Shown: positions 7,247 to 16,255, numbered from the stretch's first letter. The stretch: 64,000 nt of DNA from JABGQS01 sp963666505 (GCA_963666505.2 CAXXXL010000001.1:124001-188000); one strand, 5' to 3'. Numbers and translations are program-made. The notes: generated from the sequence alone by a model not told the origin.

Positions 7247-9439
7247 TTAAAGGTCAAAACGGTCTGCGTTCATAACTTTGTTCCAGGCTGCAATGAAATC
7301 CGCAGCGAATTTGCGCTGCGCATCTTTGCATGCATAAACCTCTGCTATGGCGCGAAGCTGTGAATTCGAACCGAAGACAAGGTCAACTCGTGAGCCCGTC
7401 CATTTTGGTTTTCCTGTTTTGCGATCATATCCTGCAAACAGTTCCTCATCTTTGTCAAGCGGTTTCCACTCCGTTCCCATATCGAGCAGGTTAACAAAGA
7501 AATCGTTGGTAAGCGTCTCCGGCTTGTCTGTGAATACGCCGTCTTTCGACTGCTTATAGTTGGCTCCAAGCACCCGCATTCCGCCGACAAGCACCGTCAT
7601 CTCTGGTGCTGTAAGCGTAAGCAATTGAGCTTTATCAACCAGCATTTCTTCCGCTGAAACGGCATACTTGTCTTTCTGATAGTTTCTGAATCCGTCAGCT
7701 TTTGGTTCAAGTACAGAAAAGGATTCAGCATCTGTCAGCTCATCAGTAGTATCGGCCCGCCCGGGAGAAAACGGCACATAAATGTCCATGCCGGCTTTTT
7801 TTGCTGCTGCTTCAATAGCTGCAGCGCCGCCCAGTACGATAAGATCAGCCAGCGAAACCTGCTTGCCGCCTGTCTGTACCTTGTTGAATTTCTCTTGTAT
7901 ATTCGCATATGCCCTAAGAGCTTTTTTGAGCTTACCCGGCTCATTGACTTCCCAGTCTTTCTGCGGTGACAGGCGTATTCGTGCTCCGTTTGCCCCGCCT
8001 CTCATGTCTGAGCCACGGAACGTGGAAGCGCTTGCCCATGCAGTTGAAACAAGCTGAGATATCGAAAGCCCGCTGCTGAGTATTTGTTTCTTTAATTCTG
8101 CAATGTCGTTTTCGTCGATCATTTTGTAGTCGGCTGTCGGTACAGGGTCCTGCCAAATCAGGTCTTCATCCGGCACGTCAGGCCCAAGGTATCTGCTTTT
8201 CGGACCCATATCACGGTGAGTAAGCTTGAACCATGCACGTGCAAAAGCGTCTTCGAATTCTTTTGGGTTCTCAAGATAATGCTTTGCTATCGGCGCAAAC
8301 TTCGGATCATAGCGCAGCGATAAGTCTGCCGTGGTCATCATCGGCCTCTGCTTTTTATTAGGATCGTGTGCGGCTAATACCATATCTTCTTCGTCAACGT
8401 CCTTTGCCAGCCACTGGTTAGCACCTGCCGGACTCTTCACGAGCTCCCATTCATACTTGAACAGAACCTTAAGATATCCCATATCCCACGTTGTGGGCTT
8501 TGGTTTCCAGGCGCCTTCGATGCCGCTGCCGATGGTATCGCCGCCTTTACCGCTTTTATAACTGCTTTTCCAGCCAAGTCCCTGCTCTGCCAGGCTTGCA
8601 CCTTCGGGCTCTGGGCCGACGTGTGTTGCCGGTCCTGCTCCATGACACTTTCCGAAAGTGTGCCCTCCGGCTACCAGCGCAACGGTTTCTTCATCGTTCA
8701 TTGCCATTCTTGCAAAAGTTTCTCTAACATCAACGCCTGATGCGACCGGATCGGGCTCTCCGTTAGGGCCCTCTGGGTTAACGTATATTAGCCCCATCTG
8801 AACTGCCGCAAGCGGGTTTTCAAGGTCACGCTTTCCCGAATATCGTTTGTCACCCAGCCACTCGTCTTCGGAGCCCCAGTAGATGTCTTCTTCCGGTTCC
8901 CAAACGTCCACGCGTCCACCGCCGAATCCGAAGGGTTTGAGCCCCATAGACTCAATAGCACAGTTTCCGGCAAGTATCATAAGATCTGCCCATGATATCA
9001 TAATGCCGTACTTCTGCTTGATGGGCCACAGCAGCCTGCGTGCCTTGTCGAGGTTTACGTTATCCGGCCAGCTGTTAAGAGGTGCCAGGCGCTGGCTTCC
9101 GGAGTCTGCACCTCCTCGTCCGTCTCCCATACGGTATGTGCCTGCACTGTGCCAAGCCATCCTTATAAACAGAGGACCATAGTGTCCCCAGTCTGCAGGC
9201 CACCAGTCCTGAGAATCATTCATAAGTGCAAATAAGTCCTGCTTTACCGCATCAAGGTCGAGCTTTGCGAATTCCTGAGCATAGTTAAAATCTTTGCTCA
9301 TAGGGTTCTCCGGCCCGCAGTGTTGGTGAAGTATCTTCAGGTTTATTTGGTTTGGCCACCAGTCTTTGTTCATCGTGCCGCCGCCTGCTATAGACCTGCT
9401 CGTAGCGCCCGTTACGGGGCATCGTCCTTTTTCACTCAT
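7247..9439 (-). CDS. katG: Catalase-peroxidase
   Basis: The 730-residue protein is a full-length bifunctional heme catalase-peroxidase. The distal site Arg-Trp-His is in RMAWHSAGTYR (about residues 93-103), the tyrosine of the Met-Tyr-Trp adduct in LIYVNPEGPNGEPDP (about 216), and the proximal heme His in GGHTFGKCHGAG (about 260). Both N- and C-terminal peroxidase halves are present. I start at the ATG at 9439 because AAAGGAGG lies directly before it; the longer frame with an upstream TTG would put that ribosome site inside the coding region. It detoxifies hydrogen peroxide, and follows the perR-like gene after 14 bases, so the two are co-transcribed. Confidence 0.96.
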   Translation of the reverse strand: MSEKGRCPVTGATSRSIAGGGTMNKDWWPNQINLKILHQHCGPENPMSKDFNYAQEFAKLDLDAVKQDLFALMNDSQDWWPADWGHYGPLFIRMAWHSAGTYRMGDGRGGADSGSQRLAPLNSWPDNVNLDKARRLLWPIKQKYGIMISWADLMILAGNCAIESMGLKPFGFGGGRVDVWEPEEDIYWGSEDEWLGDKRYSGKRDLENPLAAVQMGLIYVNPEGPNGEPDPVASGVDVRETFARMAMNDEETVALVAGGHTFGKCHGAGPATHVGPEPEGASLAEQGLGWKSSYKSGKGGDTIGSGIEGAWKPKPTTWDMGYLKVLFKYEWELVKSPAGANQWLAKDVDEEDMVLAAHDPNKKQRPMMTTADLSLRYDPKFAPIAKHYLENPKEFEDAFARAWFKLTHRDMGPKSRYLGPDVPDEDLIWQDPVPTADYKMIDENDIAELKKQILSSGLSISQLVSTAWASASTFRGSDMRGGANGARIRLSPQKDWEVNEPGKLKKALRAYANIQEKFNKVQTGGKQVSLADLIVLGGAAAIEAAAKKAGMDIYVPFSPGRADTTDELTDAESFSVLEPKADGFRNYQKDKYAVSAEEMLVDKAQLLTLTAPEMTVLVGGMRVLGANYKQSKDGVFTDKPETLTNDFFVNLLDMGTEWKPLDKDEELFAGYDRKTGKPKWTGSRVDLVFGSNSQLRAIAEVYACKDAQRKFAADFIAAWNKVMNADRFDL

Positions 9440-9453
9440 AATATTTCCTCCTT

Positions 9454-9891
9454 TCAATCTTCATTTTTTATATCTGAAATACATTTTTGGCAAACGCCTT
9501 TAAAGTAAACATCCCTTTGTCTGACTTTACAGTCAAAAAGCGAATCGGCAGAAACTTGAACGTCTTTATCGATATCGATATCGAAGTCGAATATTGCACC
9601 GCATTTTTCACAGATGAAATGTCCGTGGTCGTGCATGATGATATCAAATCTGTTTTCGTTATCCGTTGTTGTCAAAATTCTGACCAGCCCTTTGTGTGCA
9701 AAAAGATTAAGTGTGTTATATACAGTGGCTTTTGATATATCAAGCCCTCTCTCTTTAAGTTCGTTGAAAATTCTATCTGCCGTAGGGTGGCACTGGCATT
9801 CATGCAGATACTCCAATATTTTTATACGCTGTACAGATGGAGTTATCCCGGCCTGTGCAATTTGTTTGGAAATCTGGTCGAATGATATCAT
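9454..9891 (-). CDS. perR: Fur-family peroxide-responsive repressor, PerR type
   Basis: The 145-residue protein has a winged-helix DNA-binding domain (about 1-80, with KATVYNTLNLFAHKGLV as the recognition region) and a metal-binding dimerisation domain. Residues matching the PerR regulatory site are H35, D83, H89, H91 and D102 (an Asp here favours PerR over Fur), and two CxxC pairs (CEKC at 94-97 and CQKC near 136) would hold structural zinc. PerR senses peroxide by metal-catalysed histidine oxidation. It heads an operon with katG and has a PerR-box-like palindrome over its own start site, which suggests autoregulation. Confidence 0.88.
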   Translation of the reverse strand: MISFDQISKQIAQAGITPSVQRIKILEYLHECQCHPTADRIFNELKERGLDISKATVYNTLNLFAHKGLVRILTTTDNENRFDIIMHDHGHFICEKCGAIFDFDIDIDKDVQVSADSLFDCKVRQRDVYFKGVCQKCISDIKNED

Positions 9892-9936
9892 AGTGCATAC
9901 CTTCTTTCACGGCGGTAATTAAATTAAATCTAGAGA

Positions 9937-9985
9937 TTAGAATGAATCTATATACTATAATAAAACAAATCGACTTCAGCGTCAA
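9937..9985 (-). promoter_or_regulatory. perR-katG promoter with PerR-box-like operator
   Basis: On the minus strand TTGACG (9985-9980), a 17-base spacer and TATTAT (9962-9957) form a near-consensus promoter. Directly downstream, 9951-9937 reads on the plus strand TTAGAAT-G-AATCTAT, a 7-1-7 imperfect palindrome close to Fur/PerR boxes (five of seven positions pair). It would overlap the transcription start. Confidence 0.6.
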
Positions 9986-10065
9986 CCGAAAATAACAAAT
10001 TTAATCAGAAAACAATAGAAAAATCAATCCAAATTTTCATGCTGGTATGCAGGTAATAAAGAAAT

Positions 10066-10096
10066 AAAAAGCGCCCTTCATCAGGGCGCTTTTTAT
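10066..10096 (-). terminator. Terminator after the coiled-coil membrane protein gene
   Basis: AAAAAGCGCCC/GGGCGCTTTTT with a TTCATCA loop, symmetrical A- and T-runs. It lies 27 bases past the stop codon at 10123. Confidence 0.9.
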
Positions 10097-10122
10097 GGTA
10101 AAAAATCATAAATTTTTCGTTA

Positions 10123-11211
10123 CTATTTTTGTCTTACTTTAGCTGCAGCGTCAGCTATGTTGGCTGCACTGCCATTGGCAATAAGCTGCTCCATCTGCCC
10201 GATCTTTTCAACTGTGAGAAGGTCTTTGCCTATATAACCTTCATATTCAGAGGCGACCTGCACGGCAAGGTTGTTCAAACGGCTCTGGTTTTCCCTGCCT
10301 TCGTCGTATGCTTTCTTATACCCAGCCTTAAGGTTGTCAAGTTCTGCTTGATTGCTGGCTGTTATCTGCTGTTTGATATCCGGACGTGTAACGTTCTCAA
10401 AGGTATTGAGTGCATCCTTCTTCTGCTGCAGGAAACCGTTTATTTGGCTTTGAAGAGTGTATATTTCGCTGTTATATTCTTCAAGCCCATATCCGCTTTC
10501 GTCTTTATCCCGCTTAATTTTTCTTTTTATCCTTGCCTGCTGACGTTTGCTCTCATATATCTTGCGGCGCATTTCACGTACCCTGTCAAGGGCCTCGTGG
10601 TGTCGGTGCTTTGTCTTACCGATGATAAGATATAGCCCGCCGAATACAACGACGATAATGACATAGAACAATACCAGGAAAAGAATACTCTTATCTAAAA
10701 ACCATATATAATATACGCCGAAAGGAATAACGAAAAGGAGCAGCACCAAAGTCAGAATTATTATGCATACGTCGCCAAAGCCCCTTGGGAAATACAGCGC
10801 AAAGAACAAACGGTTGTTATACATAAAAGGTATATTTTCCTGTTTAAAGATAGACTTTCCGCCAAGCTTTAAAGCTTCGTCTTCGTTTTTAAATTCCGCT
10901 GTTTCAGCATTTATACGCTCTTCAACAGCAGCCTTTTTAGTTTTGTCCTTCTTTGCCTGCACCTTTTTCTGAGTTGCACGCACGCTGTCTATCTGTTCGT
11001 CATACGTAGCTTCAACCTGCGCCCGGCGCTCTTTTGTAACCTTGCTTATCTCGCTTTCAATAGCCTTTTCTTTGGCTGAAACGCTTTTCCCCAGTTTGTT
11101 TTCCTGTGCATCAAGTGCTTTTTTCTGCTCTTTATAACCGTCAAGCTGCGTCAGCTTCTGCTTTATCTGGTCAAGCTCATTAAGGCCGCCTTCCAATATT
11201 TCTTTGCCCAT
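10123..11211 (-). CDS. Coiled-coil protein with two central membrane helices
   Basis: The 362-residue protein has a charged, heptad-rich N-terminal coiled coil (about 1-105), two strongly hydrophobic segments at about 145-200 (CIIILTLVLLLFVIPFGVYY and VLFYVIIVVVFGGLYLII), and a long charged helical C-terminus (about 205-362). The layout puts both coiled coils on the same side of the membrane. AAAGGAGAA precedes the ATG, and it is transcribed alone with its own terminator. I do not recognise the family; a scaffold or membrane-organising role would be a guess. Confidence 0.75.
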   Translation of the reverse strand: MGKEILEGGLNELDQIKQKLTQLDGYKEQKKALDAQENKLGKSVSAKEKAIESEISKVTKERRAQVEATYDEQIDSVRATQKKVQAKKDKTKKAAVEERINAETAEFKNEDEALKLGGKSIFKQENIPFMYNNRLFFALYFPRGFGDVCIIILTLVLLLFVIPFGVYYIWFLDKSILFLVLFYVIIVVVFGGLYLIIGKTKHRHHEALDRVREMRRKIYESKRQQARIKRKIKRDKDESGYGLEEYNSEIYTLQSQINGFLQQKKDALNTFENVTRPDIKQQITASNQAELDNLKAGYKKAYDEGRENQSRLNNLAVQVASEYEGYIGKDLLTVEKIGQMEQLIANGSAANIADAAAKVRQK

Positions 11212-11318
11212 GGGTTTTCTCCTTTCATGGTAGCTGTAATAAACTTCTATACAATATATATTAGATATCCTTCACTTTTCTCCTTGAACATATGAATAAC
11301 TTTTAAATGTGTTTACAA

Positions 11319-11341
11319 AAAAGACGCTTTAGCGTCTTTAT
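11319..11341 (-). terminator. Terminator after the polyamine operon
   Basis: AAAGACGCT/AGCGTCTTT forms a near-perfect stem with flanking A-run, 20 bases past the nspC stop. Confidence 0.75.
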
Positions 11342-11360
11342 AATGTGTGTTTGGTTTGTT

Positions 11361-12494
11361 TTATGACAGCCTGTCACGATAGTCTTCGTAAGTAAACCTT
11401 CGAATGACTTCAATACCTTGTTCATCAGATATTGCGATGGAAGGAAGATTGATACCGTTGAACATATTGTTTTTTACCATAGTATAGTGAGCCATGTCGG
11501 TAAACACCAGCCTGTCACCGGGCTCCAGTGGTTTGTCGAATGAATAATCGCCCACGACGTCACCGGCAAGGCAGGAGGGCCCTCCAAGCCTGTAAGTATA
11601 TTTTAAAACGTTCGGCTGCGCTGCACCGATAATCTGCGGACGATACGGCATCTCCATAACGTCTGGCATGTGCGTCGGCACAGAAGTATCCAGTATCGCT
11701 ATATCCTTCTCGTTTTTGATGATATCCACAACGCTGGATACCAAGAAACCTGTATTGAGCGCAATTGCTTCGCCTGGTTCTAAATAGACCTGAACATCGT
11801 ATTTTTCCTTAATGCCGTTTATAAGACCGACGAGCTTTTCTATGTCATAGTCGGCTCTAGTGATGTGATGTCCGCCGCCGAAGTTTATCCACTTCATATC
11901 ATATAAATATTTGCCGAATTTCTCCTCAACTACTTTTAGCGTTCGTTCCAGTGTATCAGAGTTCTGTTCACACATGGAATGAAAGTGCAGCCCGCAGATG
12001 CCGCCCAGCTTATCCGGTATAAAGTTTGCTTTAGTAACGCCCAGCCTGGAATATCTTCCCGCAGGGTCGTATATCGCAGTTTCTATCTCGGAATATTCCG
12101 GGTTAATTCTGATGCCGCATTCGATGGTTTTTCCGCTGTCAACTATTCTGTTTTTGAACTTTCCGTATTGGGAGAACGAATTAAACACTATGTGCTCACA
12201 GTACTGCATTATCTCATCGAATTCTTCTTCTTTATATGCGGGGGAGAAGATGTGCACTTCTTTGCCCATCTCTTCATGTCCAAGTCTGGCTTCGAACAGC
12301 GAGCTGGCAGTTATGCCATGTAGTGTTTTGCCTATCTGATCAAACAGAGAGAACATAGCAAAGCCTTTAAGCGCAAGAAGTATCTTAGCGCCGGTTCGCT
12401 GTTGTACACTGCCGAGCACTTGCAGGTTCTTCGCAAGCAGCCGTCTGTCAACCACATAGCTCGGCGTTTCAATTTTGCTGAAATCAATATTCAT
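11361..12494 (-). CDS. nspC: Carboxynorspermidine decarboxylase
   Basis: The 377-residue protein is a fold-type III PLP decarboxylase. The PLP lysine is K43 in LALKGF, followed by GITASSLFEARLG, GLHFHSMCEQ, FGGGHHITR and EPGEA, all typical of carboxy(nor)spermidine decarboxylase. It removes CO2 from carboxyspermidine or carboxynorspermidine, the last step of the aspartate-semialdehyde route to spermidine or norspermidine. It is the third gene of speA-synthase-nspC, with 3 bases between it and the upstream gene. Confidence 0.93.
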   Translation of the reverse strand: MNIDFSKIETPSYVVDRRLLAKNLQVLGSVQQRTGAKILLALKGFAMFSLFDQIGKTLHGITASSLFEARLGHEEMGKEVHIFSPAYKEEEFDEIMQYCEHIVFNSFSQYGKFKNRIVDSGKTIECGIRINPEYSEIETAIYDPAGRYSRLGVTKANFIPDKLGGICGLHFHSMCEQNSDTLERTLKVVEEKFGKYLYDMKWINFGGGHHITRADYDIEKLVGLINGIKEKYDVQVYLEPGEAIALNTGFLVSSVVDIIKNEKDIAILDTSVPTHMPDVMEMPYRPQIIGAAQPNVLKYTYRLGGPSCLAGDVVGDYSFDKPLEPGDRLVFTDMAHYTMVKNNMFNGINLPSIAISDEQGIEVIRRFTYEDYRDRLS

Positions 12495-12497
12495 TAT

Positions 12498-13703
12498 CTA
12501 GTCCTGTTTTGGGATCACCGGAGAAAAATCCTCATGCCACGCAAGGCCTTGTTTATTAAGCTCATCCATAAATGGATCCGGGTCAAATTCTTCAACGTTA
12601 TATACGCCGGGCTTCTTCCATTTGCCTGTCATCACCATCATAGCGCCTATCATTGCCGGAACTCCAGTGGTATATGAAATAGCCTGAGAGCCGACTTCCC
12701 TGAAAGCCTCTTCATGGTCGCATATGTTATACACATAATAAGTCTTTGGCACTCCGTCTTTGGTTCCCTGCATAATACATCCGATGTTCGTCTTGCCTTT
12801 GGTGCGCGGCCCAAGCGACGCAGGGTCGGGCAGCACAGCCTTTAAAAACTGCAGCGGCTGTATCTCTTTGCCTTCAAACATCACCGGCTCGATTGAAGTC
12901 ATGCCTAAGTTCTGCAGCACATTTAAGTGAGCCAAATACTTCTGAGAAAATGTCATCCAAAAACGTATTTTCTTTATGCCTTTAATATTCACGGCAAGCG
13001 ATTCAAGCTCTTCGTGATAAAGCAGATAGATGTCTTTTTCACCTATCTGGTCAAAATCATACACCTGCTTTTTAGAAAGCGGCGGTGTTTCTATCCATTC
13101 TCCGTTTTCATAGTATCTGCCATTCGCGGTGATCTCTCTTATGTTTATCTCCGGATTGAAGTTAGTTGCAAAAGGGTGCCCGTGGTCTCCGCCGTTAGCG
13201 TCAAGTATGTCTATGGTGTGTATTTCATCGAAGTAGTGCTTAAGTCCGTATGCGCAGAACACGCCCGTTACGCCCGGGTCAAAGCCGCTGCCCAGCAATG
13301 CAGTTATACCGGCTTTCTCAAATTTTTCTTTGTATGCCCACTGCCATTTGTATTCAAACTTAGGTACATCCGGCGGCTCATAGTTTGCAGTGTCCACATA
13401 ATCGACACCCGTTTCAAGGCATGCGTCCATGATAGCAAGGTCCTGATACGGCAGTGCTACGTTTATCACGATATCCGGCTGGAATTTATTTATCAAAGCT
13501 ACGGTTTCATCAACGATGTCAGCATCAAGCTGTGCCGTTGAAATTTTTGATTTTGTGTTCTTTATACTTTCTTTTATAGCATCGCATTTTGAAAGCGTTC
13601 TGCTCGCTATGCAGATATCGCTGAAAACATCATCGTTCTGTGCGCACTTATGTGCAACGACGTTGGCTACGCCTCCTGCTCCGATAATTAAAGCTCTGCC
13701 CAT
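12498..13703 (-). CDS. Carboxynorspermidine synthase (saccharopine dehydrogenase family)
   Basis: The 401-residue protein opens with a Rossmann nucleotide site (LIIGAGGVANVVAHKCAQ) and has saccharopine-dehydrogenase-fold signatures (NVALPYQDLAIMDACLETG, LLGSGFDPGVTGVFCAY, DANGGDHGHPFATN). Family members placed beside nspC reductively condense aspartate semialdehyde with putrescine or diaminopropane using NADPH, giving carboxyspermidine or carboxynorspermidine. Gene order between speA and nspC supports this over lysine metabolism. The stop of this gene and the nspC start are 3 bases apart. Confidence 0.9.
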   Translation of the reverse strand: MGRALIIGAGGVANVVAHKCAQNDDVFSDICIASRTLSKCDAIKESIKNTKSKISTAQLDADIVDETVALINKFQPDIVINVALPYQDLAIMDACLETGVDYVDTANYEPPDVPKFEYKWQWAYKEKFEKAGITALLGSGFDPGVTGVFCAYGLKHYFDEIHTIDILDANGGDHGHPFATNFNPEINIREITANGRYYENGEWIETPPLSKKQVYDFDQIGEKDIYLLYHEELESLAVNIKGIKKIRFWMTFSQKYLAHLNVLQNLGMTSIEPVMFEGKEIQPLQFLKAVLPDPASLGPRTKGKTNIGCIMQGTKDGVPKTYYVYNICDHEEAFREVGSQAISYTTGVPAMIGAMMVMTGKWKKPGVYNVEEFDPDPFMDELNKQGLAWHEDFSPVIPKQD

Positions 13704-13722
13704 CTGTTAATACTCCCATCTG

Positions 13723-15657
13723 CTATTTTTCATAGTACGTATACCCACGCAAACCGGCATCAAAAGCGTTCATGATCTCTTTGCGTTCTTTTGCGGTAAT
13801 AAGCCCGGTCTTCACTGCTTCTTCAGCAGTCTGCCGGAAGTTGACCATCATAGTTTTCGGGTCATATTCTACATATGAGAGCACATCTGCAACACTGTCG
13901 CCGTGTATCTCGTTCGTAAACTCGAAGCTGCCGTCTTTATCCAGTCTAACGCTGACGACATTGGTATCTCCGAACAGGTTATGAAGGTCGCCAAGTGTTT
14001 CCTGATATGCTCCGACGAGGAACACGCCTATATAATAGTTATCGTCATGTTTAAGCTCGTGAAGCGCAAGTGTGTTTTTCATGTCGTGCTGGTCGATAAA
14101 CCTGTCCATCTTTCCGTCGCAGTCACATGTGATGTCAGCAATAACTGCATTGCGCTTCGGGATCTCATCCAGCCTGTGTATAGGCATCACCGGGAACAGC
14201 TGGCCTATAGCCCATGAGTCGGGTATAGACTGGAACACTGAAAAGTTACAGTAATAAATATCTGCTATTGCGCTCTCTAAATTTTCAAGTGCGCTAGGTA
14301 TAGATTTTAACTTATTTTTTTCTTTTGCGATACGATATATAGTGTTCCAAAATATCTTTTCAGAAAGTGAACGTTCTCTTAGCGTTATTTTACCGTGTTT
14401 GAACATATCACGGATCATATCACGGTAATAGAGCGCATCGTTATAACACTCCTGTATATTTTTAAGCGTAAGCGAAGTGCTGACTTCATAAAGATTCTGT
14501 ACAGGCTCTGATGCGTTTTCACTTATGTCTTCCGGGAGCACATGCTCCTCAAACTTTGCCACGTCAAGTACGTTGAACAACAGCACAGAGTAATATGCAA
14601 CAACAGCCCTGCCCGATTCTGTTATTATAACCGGGTGCGGCACCTGAGCCCTGTCCATCGCCGACATAACGGCTTCAACAACGTCCATGCAATATTCTTC
14701 AACAGTATAGTTGCGGCTATTAGTATAATTAGTGCTTGAACCGTCATAATCTACCGCCAGCCCGCCGCCGAGGTCAAGGTATCCCATGGGTGCACCTTCT
14801 TTGACAATCTCGGCATAAACGCGAGCGGCTTCAAGAACAGCAGCCCTGATGTCACGAATATTAGGTATCTGAGAACCAAGGTGATAGTGAAGCAATTTTA
14901 AACACCCCAGCATATCATTCTTCTTAAGACTGTCTATTATACCTATCACCTGCGGGATGTTAAGACCAAAGATGCTGCGGTCTCCGCCGGATTCCGTCCA
15001 GTGTCCTCCGGCTTTGGATGAGAGCTTTATCCTTACGCCTATGTTAGGCTCAACACCCAGTTTCCTGGCTCTGTCCAATATTATATCAAGTTCGCCGGGT
15101 ATCTCTATAACAAAGAAGCAGTTAAAGCCCATTTTTATAGCATAAAGCCCAAGGTCTATAAACTCCTCGTCTTTATATCCGTTGCATATAAGACACGCTT
15201 TTTTATCTTTTATCTGCGAAAGAGCTGCAACCAGCTCTGCCTTGCTGCCAACTTCCAGTCCGTGATGATATTTCTGCCCGAACTTGGTCATCTCTTCGAT
15301 GACCTGCTGCTGCTGATTCACCTTTATAGGGTATACGCCTCTGTATTCGCCTTTATACTCAAGCTCTTTTATAGCGCTGCGAAAAGACTCGTTAATGTAT
15401 GCGATCTGAGAGTCGAGCAGGTTTTCAAAACGCAGCAGGACCGGCATCTCAAATCCACGTTCCTCAACGCCGGAGACAATGTCTAACAGACTTGTTCCGG
15501 AAGATGACTTTTGCTGCTTATAAGGAGTAACGACGACTTCGCCTTTTTCGGAAATAGAAAAATAATTGTTACCCCAGCTTTTAACTCCGTACAGCTCTTC
15601 AGAACGAACAGTAGTCCACCTGTCAAGTAATTCAGTTTTGTTCATTGTTCTTCTCAT
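13723..15657 (-). CDS. speA: Biosynthetic arginine decarboxylase
   Basis: The 644-residue protein has the length and motifs of SpeA: the PLP lysine in GVYPIKVNQQ (about residue 113), GSKAELVAAL, LHYHLGSQIPNI, LDLGGGLAVDYDG, and EDITCDCDGK-like ADITCDCDGKMDRFID near the C-terminus. It converts arginine to agmatine, a putrescine precursor. It is first in the operon with carboxynorspermidine synthase and nspC. No agmatine deiminase or agmatinase is seen nearby, so agmatine must be processed elsewhere. Two Met codons compete as start (residues 1 and 5); neither has a strong ribosome site. Confidence 0.95.
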   Translation of the reverse strand: MRRTMNKTELLDRWTTVRSEELYGVKSWGNNYFSISEKGEVVVTPYKQQKSSSGTSLLDIVSGVEERGFEMPVLLRFENLLDSQIAYINESFRSAIKELEYKGEYRGVYPIKVNQQQQVIEEMTKFGQKYHHGLEVGSKAELVAALSQIKDKKACLICNGYKDEEFIDLGLYAIKMGFNCFFVIEIPGELDIILDRARKLGVEPNIGVRIKLSSKAGGHWTESGGDRSIFGLNIPQVIGIIDSLKKNDMLGCLKLLHYHLGSQIPNIRDIRAAVLEAARVYAEIVKEGAPMGYLDLGGGLAVDYDGSSTNYTNSRNYTVEEYCMDVVEAVMSAMDRAQVPHPVIITESGRAVVAYYSVLLFNVLDVAKFEEHVLPEDISENASEPVQNLYEVSTSLTLKNIQECYNDALYYRDMIRDMFKHGKITLRERSLSEKIFWNTIYRIAKEKNKLKSIPSALENLESAIADIYYCNFSVFQSIPDSWAIGQLFPVMPIHRLDEIPKRNAVIADITCDCDGKMDRFIDQHDMKNTLALHELKHDDNYYIGVFLVGAYQETLGDLHNLFGDTNVVSVRLDKDGSFEFTNEIHGDSVADVLSYVEYDPKTMMVNFRQTAEEAVKTGLITAKERKEIMNAFDAGLRGYTYYEK

Positions 15658-15701
15658 AATAGTTTTCTTTCCACTGTTTATATTTAAGCAACTATACAGA
15701 A

Positions 15702-15710
15702 ATTATCACA
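15702..15710 (-). promoter_or_regulatory. Extended -10 element upstream of speA
   Basis: On the minus strand TGTGATAAT is a TGn-extended -10 about 45 bases before the speA start; the upstream -35 match (TGTTGT at 17 bases) is weak. Confidence 0.4.
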
Positions 15711-15857
15711 TATTCTGCATAAAAACAACAGTATTTTTAAATTAGCAATGCAAATCGACGGTACAGGCTAAAAGAGCACCAGAGACAGCGAAGGCATGAG
15801 CGGCAGCGGGTTTCAAATCGACAGTTTGATGCGGATAAAAATGAGTGAAAAAAAGTA

Positions 15858-15885
15858 TTGACATTTTATAAATTTCTGCTATAAA
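15858..15885 (+). promoter_or_regulatory. Promoter of the small zinc-ribbon gene
   Basis: TTGACA (15858-15863) and TATAAA (15880-15885) are separated by 16 bases and lie 50 bases upstream of the ATG at 15936. Confidence 0.65.
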
Positions 15886-15935
15886 TATCTTAAGATAAAT
15901 CACAAAATAAAAGTAAAAAAGAAAGGAGTCTTGTT

Positions 15936-16115
15936 ATGGTTCGTTGTTATGAATGCGGTATGCAGTACGAGAGCAGAGAGAAGGACGGAGAGTTCCAGGC
16001 TTATGACTATGATAGTCTGACCTGGACAAACGAGTGTCCCAACTGCGGGCATATAGGCTTTGATGACGAAGACTACTTCGAGGAAGACGAAGACTATTTC
16101 GAAGACGAATACTAA
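15936..16115 (+). CDS. Small acidic zinc-ribbon protein (59 aa)
   Basis: A 60-codon frame starts at an ATG preceded by AAAGGAG and a good promoter, and ends before a terminator, so it is a free-standing gene. The protein has two metal-binding knuckles, CYECGMQY (residues 4-11) and CPNCGHIGF (about 34-42), and an extremely acidic C-terminal tail rich in Asp, Glu, Tyr and Phe. The four cysteines would bind zinc or iron. Function unknown; the fold is rubredoxin-like in outline. Confidence 0.8.
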   Translation: MVRCYECGMQYESREKDGEFQAYDYDSLTWTNECPNCGHIGFDDEDYFEEDEDYFEDEY

Positions 16116-16137
16116 CGACATTTCAAGGTTTCATATG

Positions 16138-16176
16138 GCCTGCAGCTAGCTATAGCCTGCGGGCTTTTTCTTTTTT
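16138..16176 (+). terminator. Terminator after the zinc-ribbon gene
   Basis: GCCTGCAG pairs with CTGCGGGC (one G-T pair) around an 11-base loop, followed by TTTTTCTTTTTT. Confidence 0.8.
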
Positions 16177-16206
16177 AAGCCGGTCTGCCGCAACGTTACT
16201 GCCGAT

Positions 16207-16255
16207 ACAATACTGGTATTGTCTTTATAGTAAATGAAACTTAGAATAAAGACAA
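16207..16255 (+). promoter_or_regulatory. xylA promoter region with two nested palindromes
   Basis: TTGTCT (16219-16224), 17 bases, TAGAAT (16242-16247) form a candidate promoter. TTGTCTTTAT (16219-16228) and its exact complement ATAAAGACAA (16246-16255) bracket it, and ACAATAC-TG-GTATTGT (16207-16222) overlaps the -35. A TATAAT is also present at 16275-16280. The arrangement looks like an operator for a sugar-responsive repressor; the regulator is unknown. Confidence 0.5.

Noticed and set aside
9440..9457. TTG start giving a longer KatG
   Set aside because: It would place the strong AAAGGAGG ribosome site of the ATG at 9439 inside the gene.
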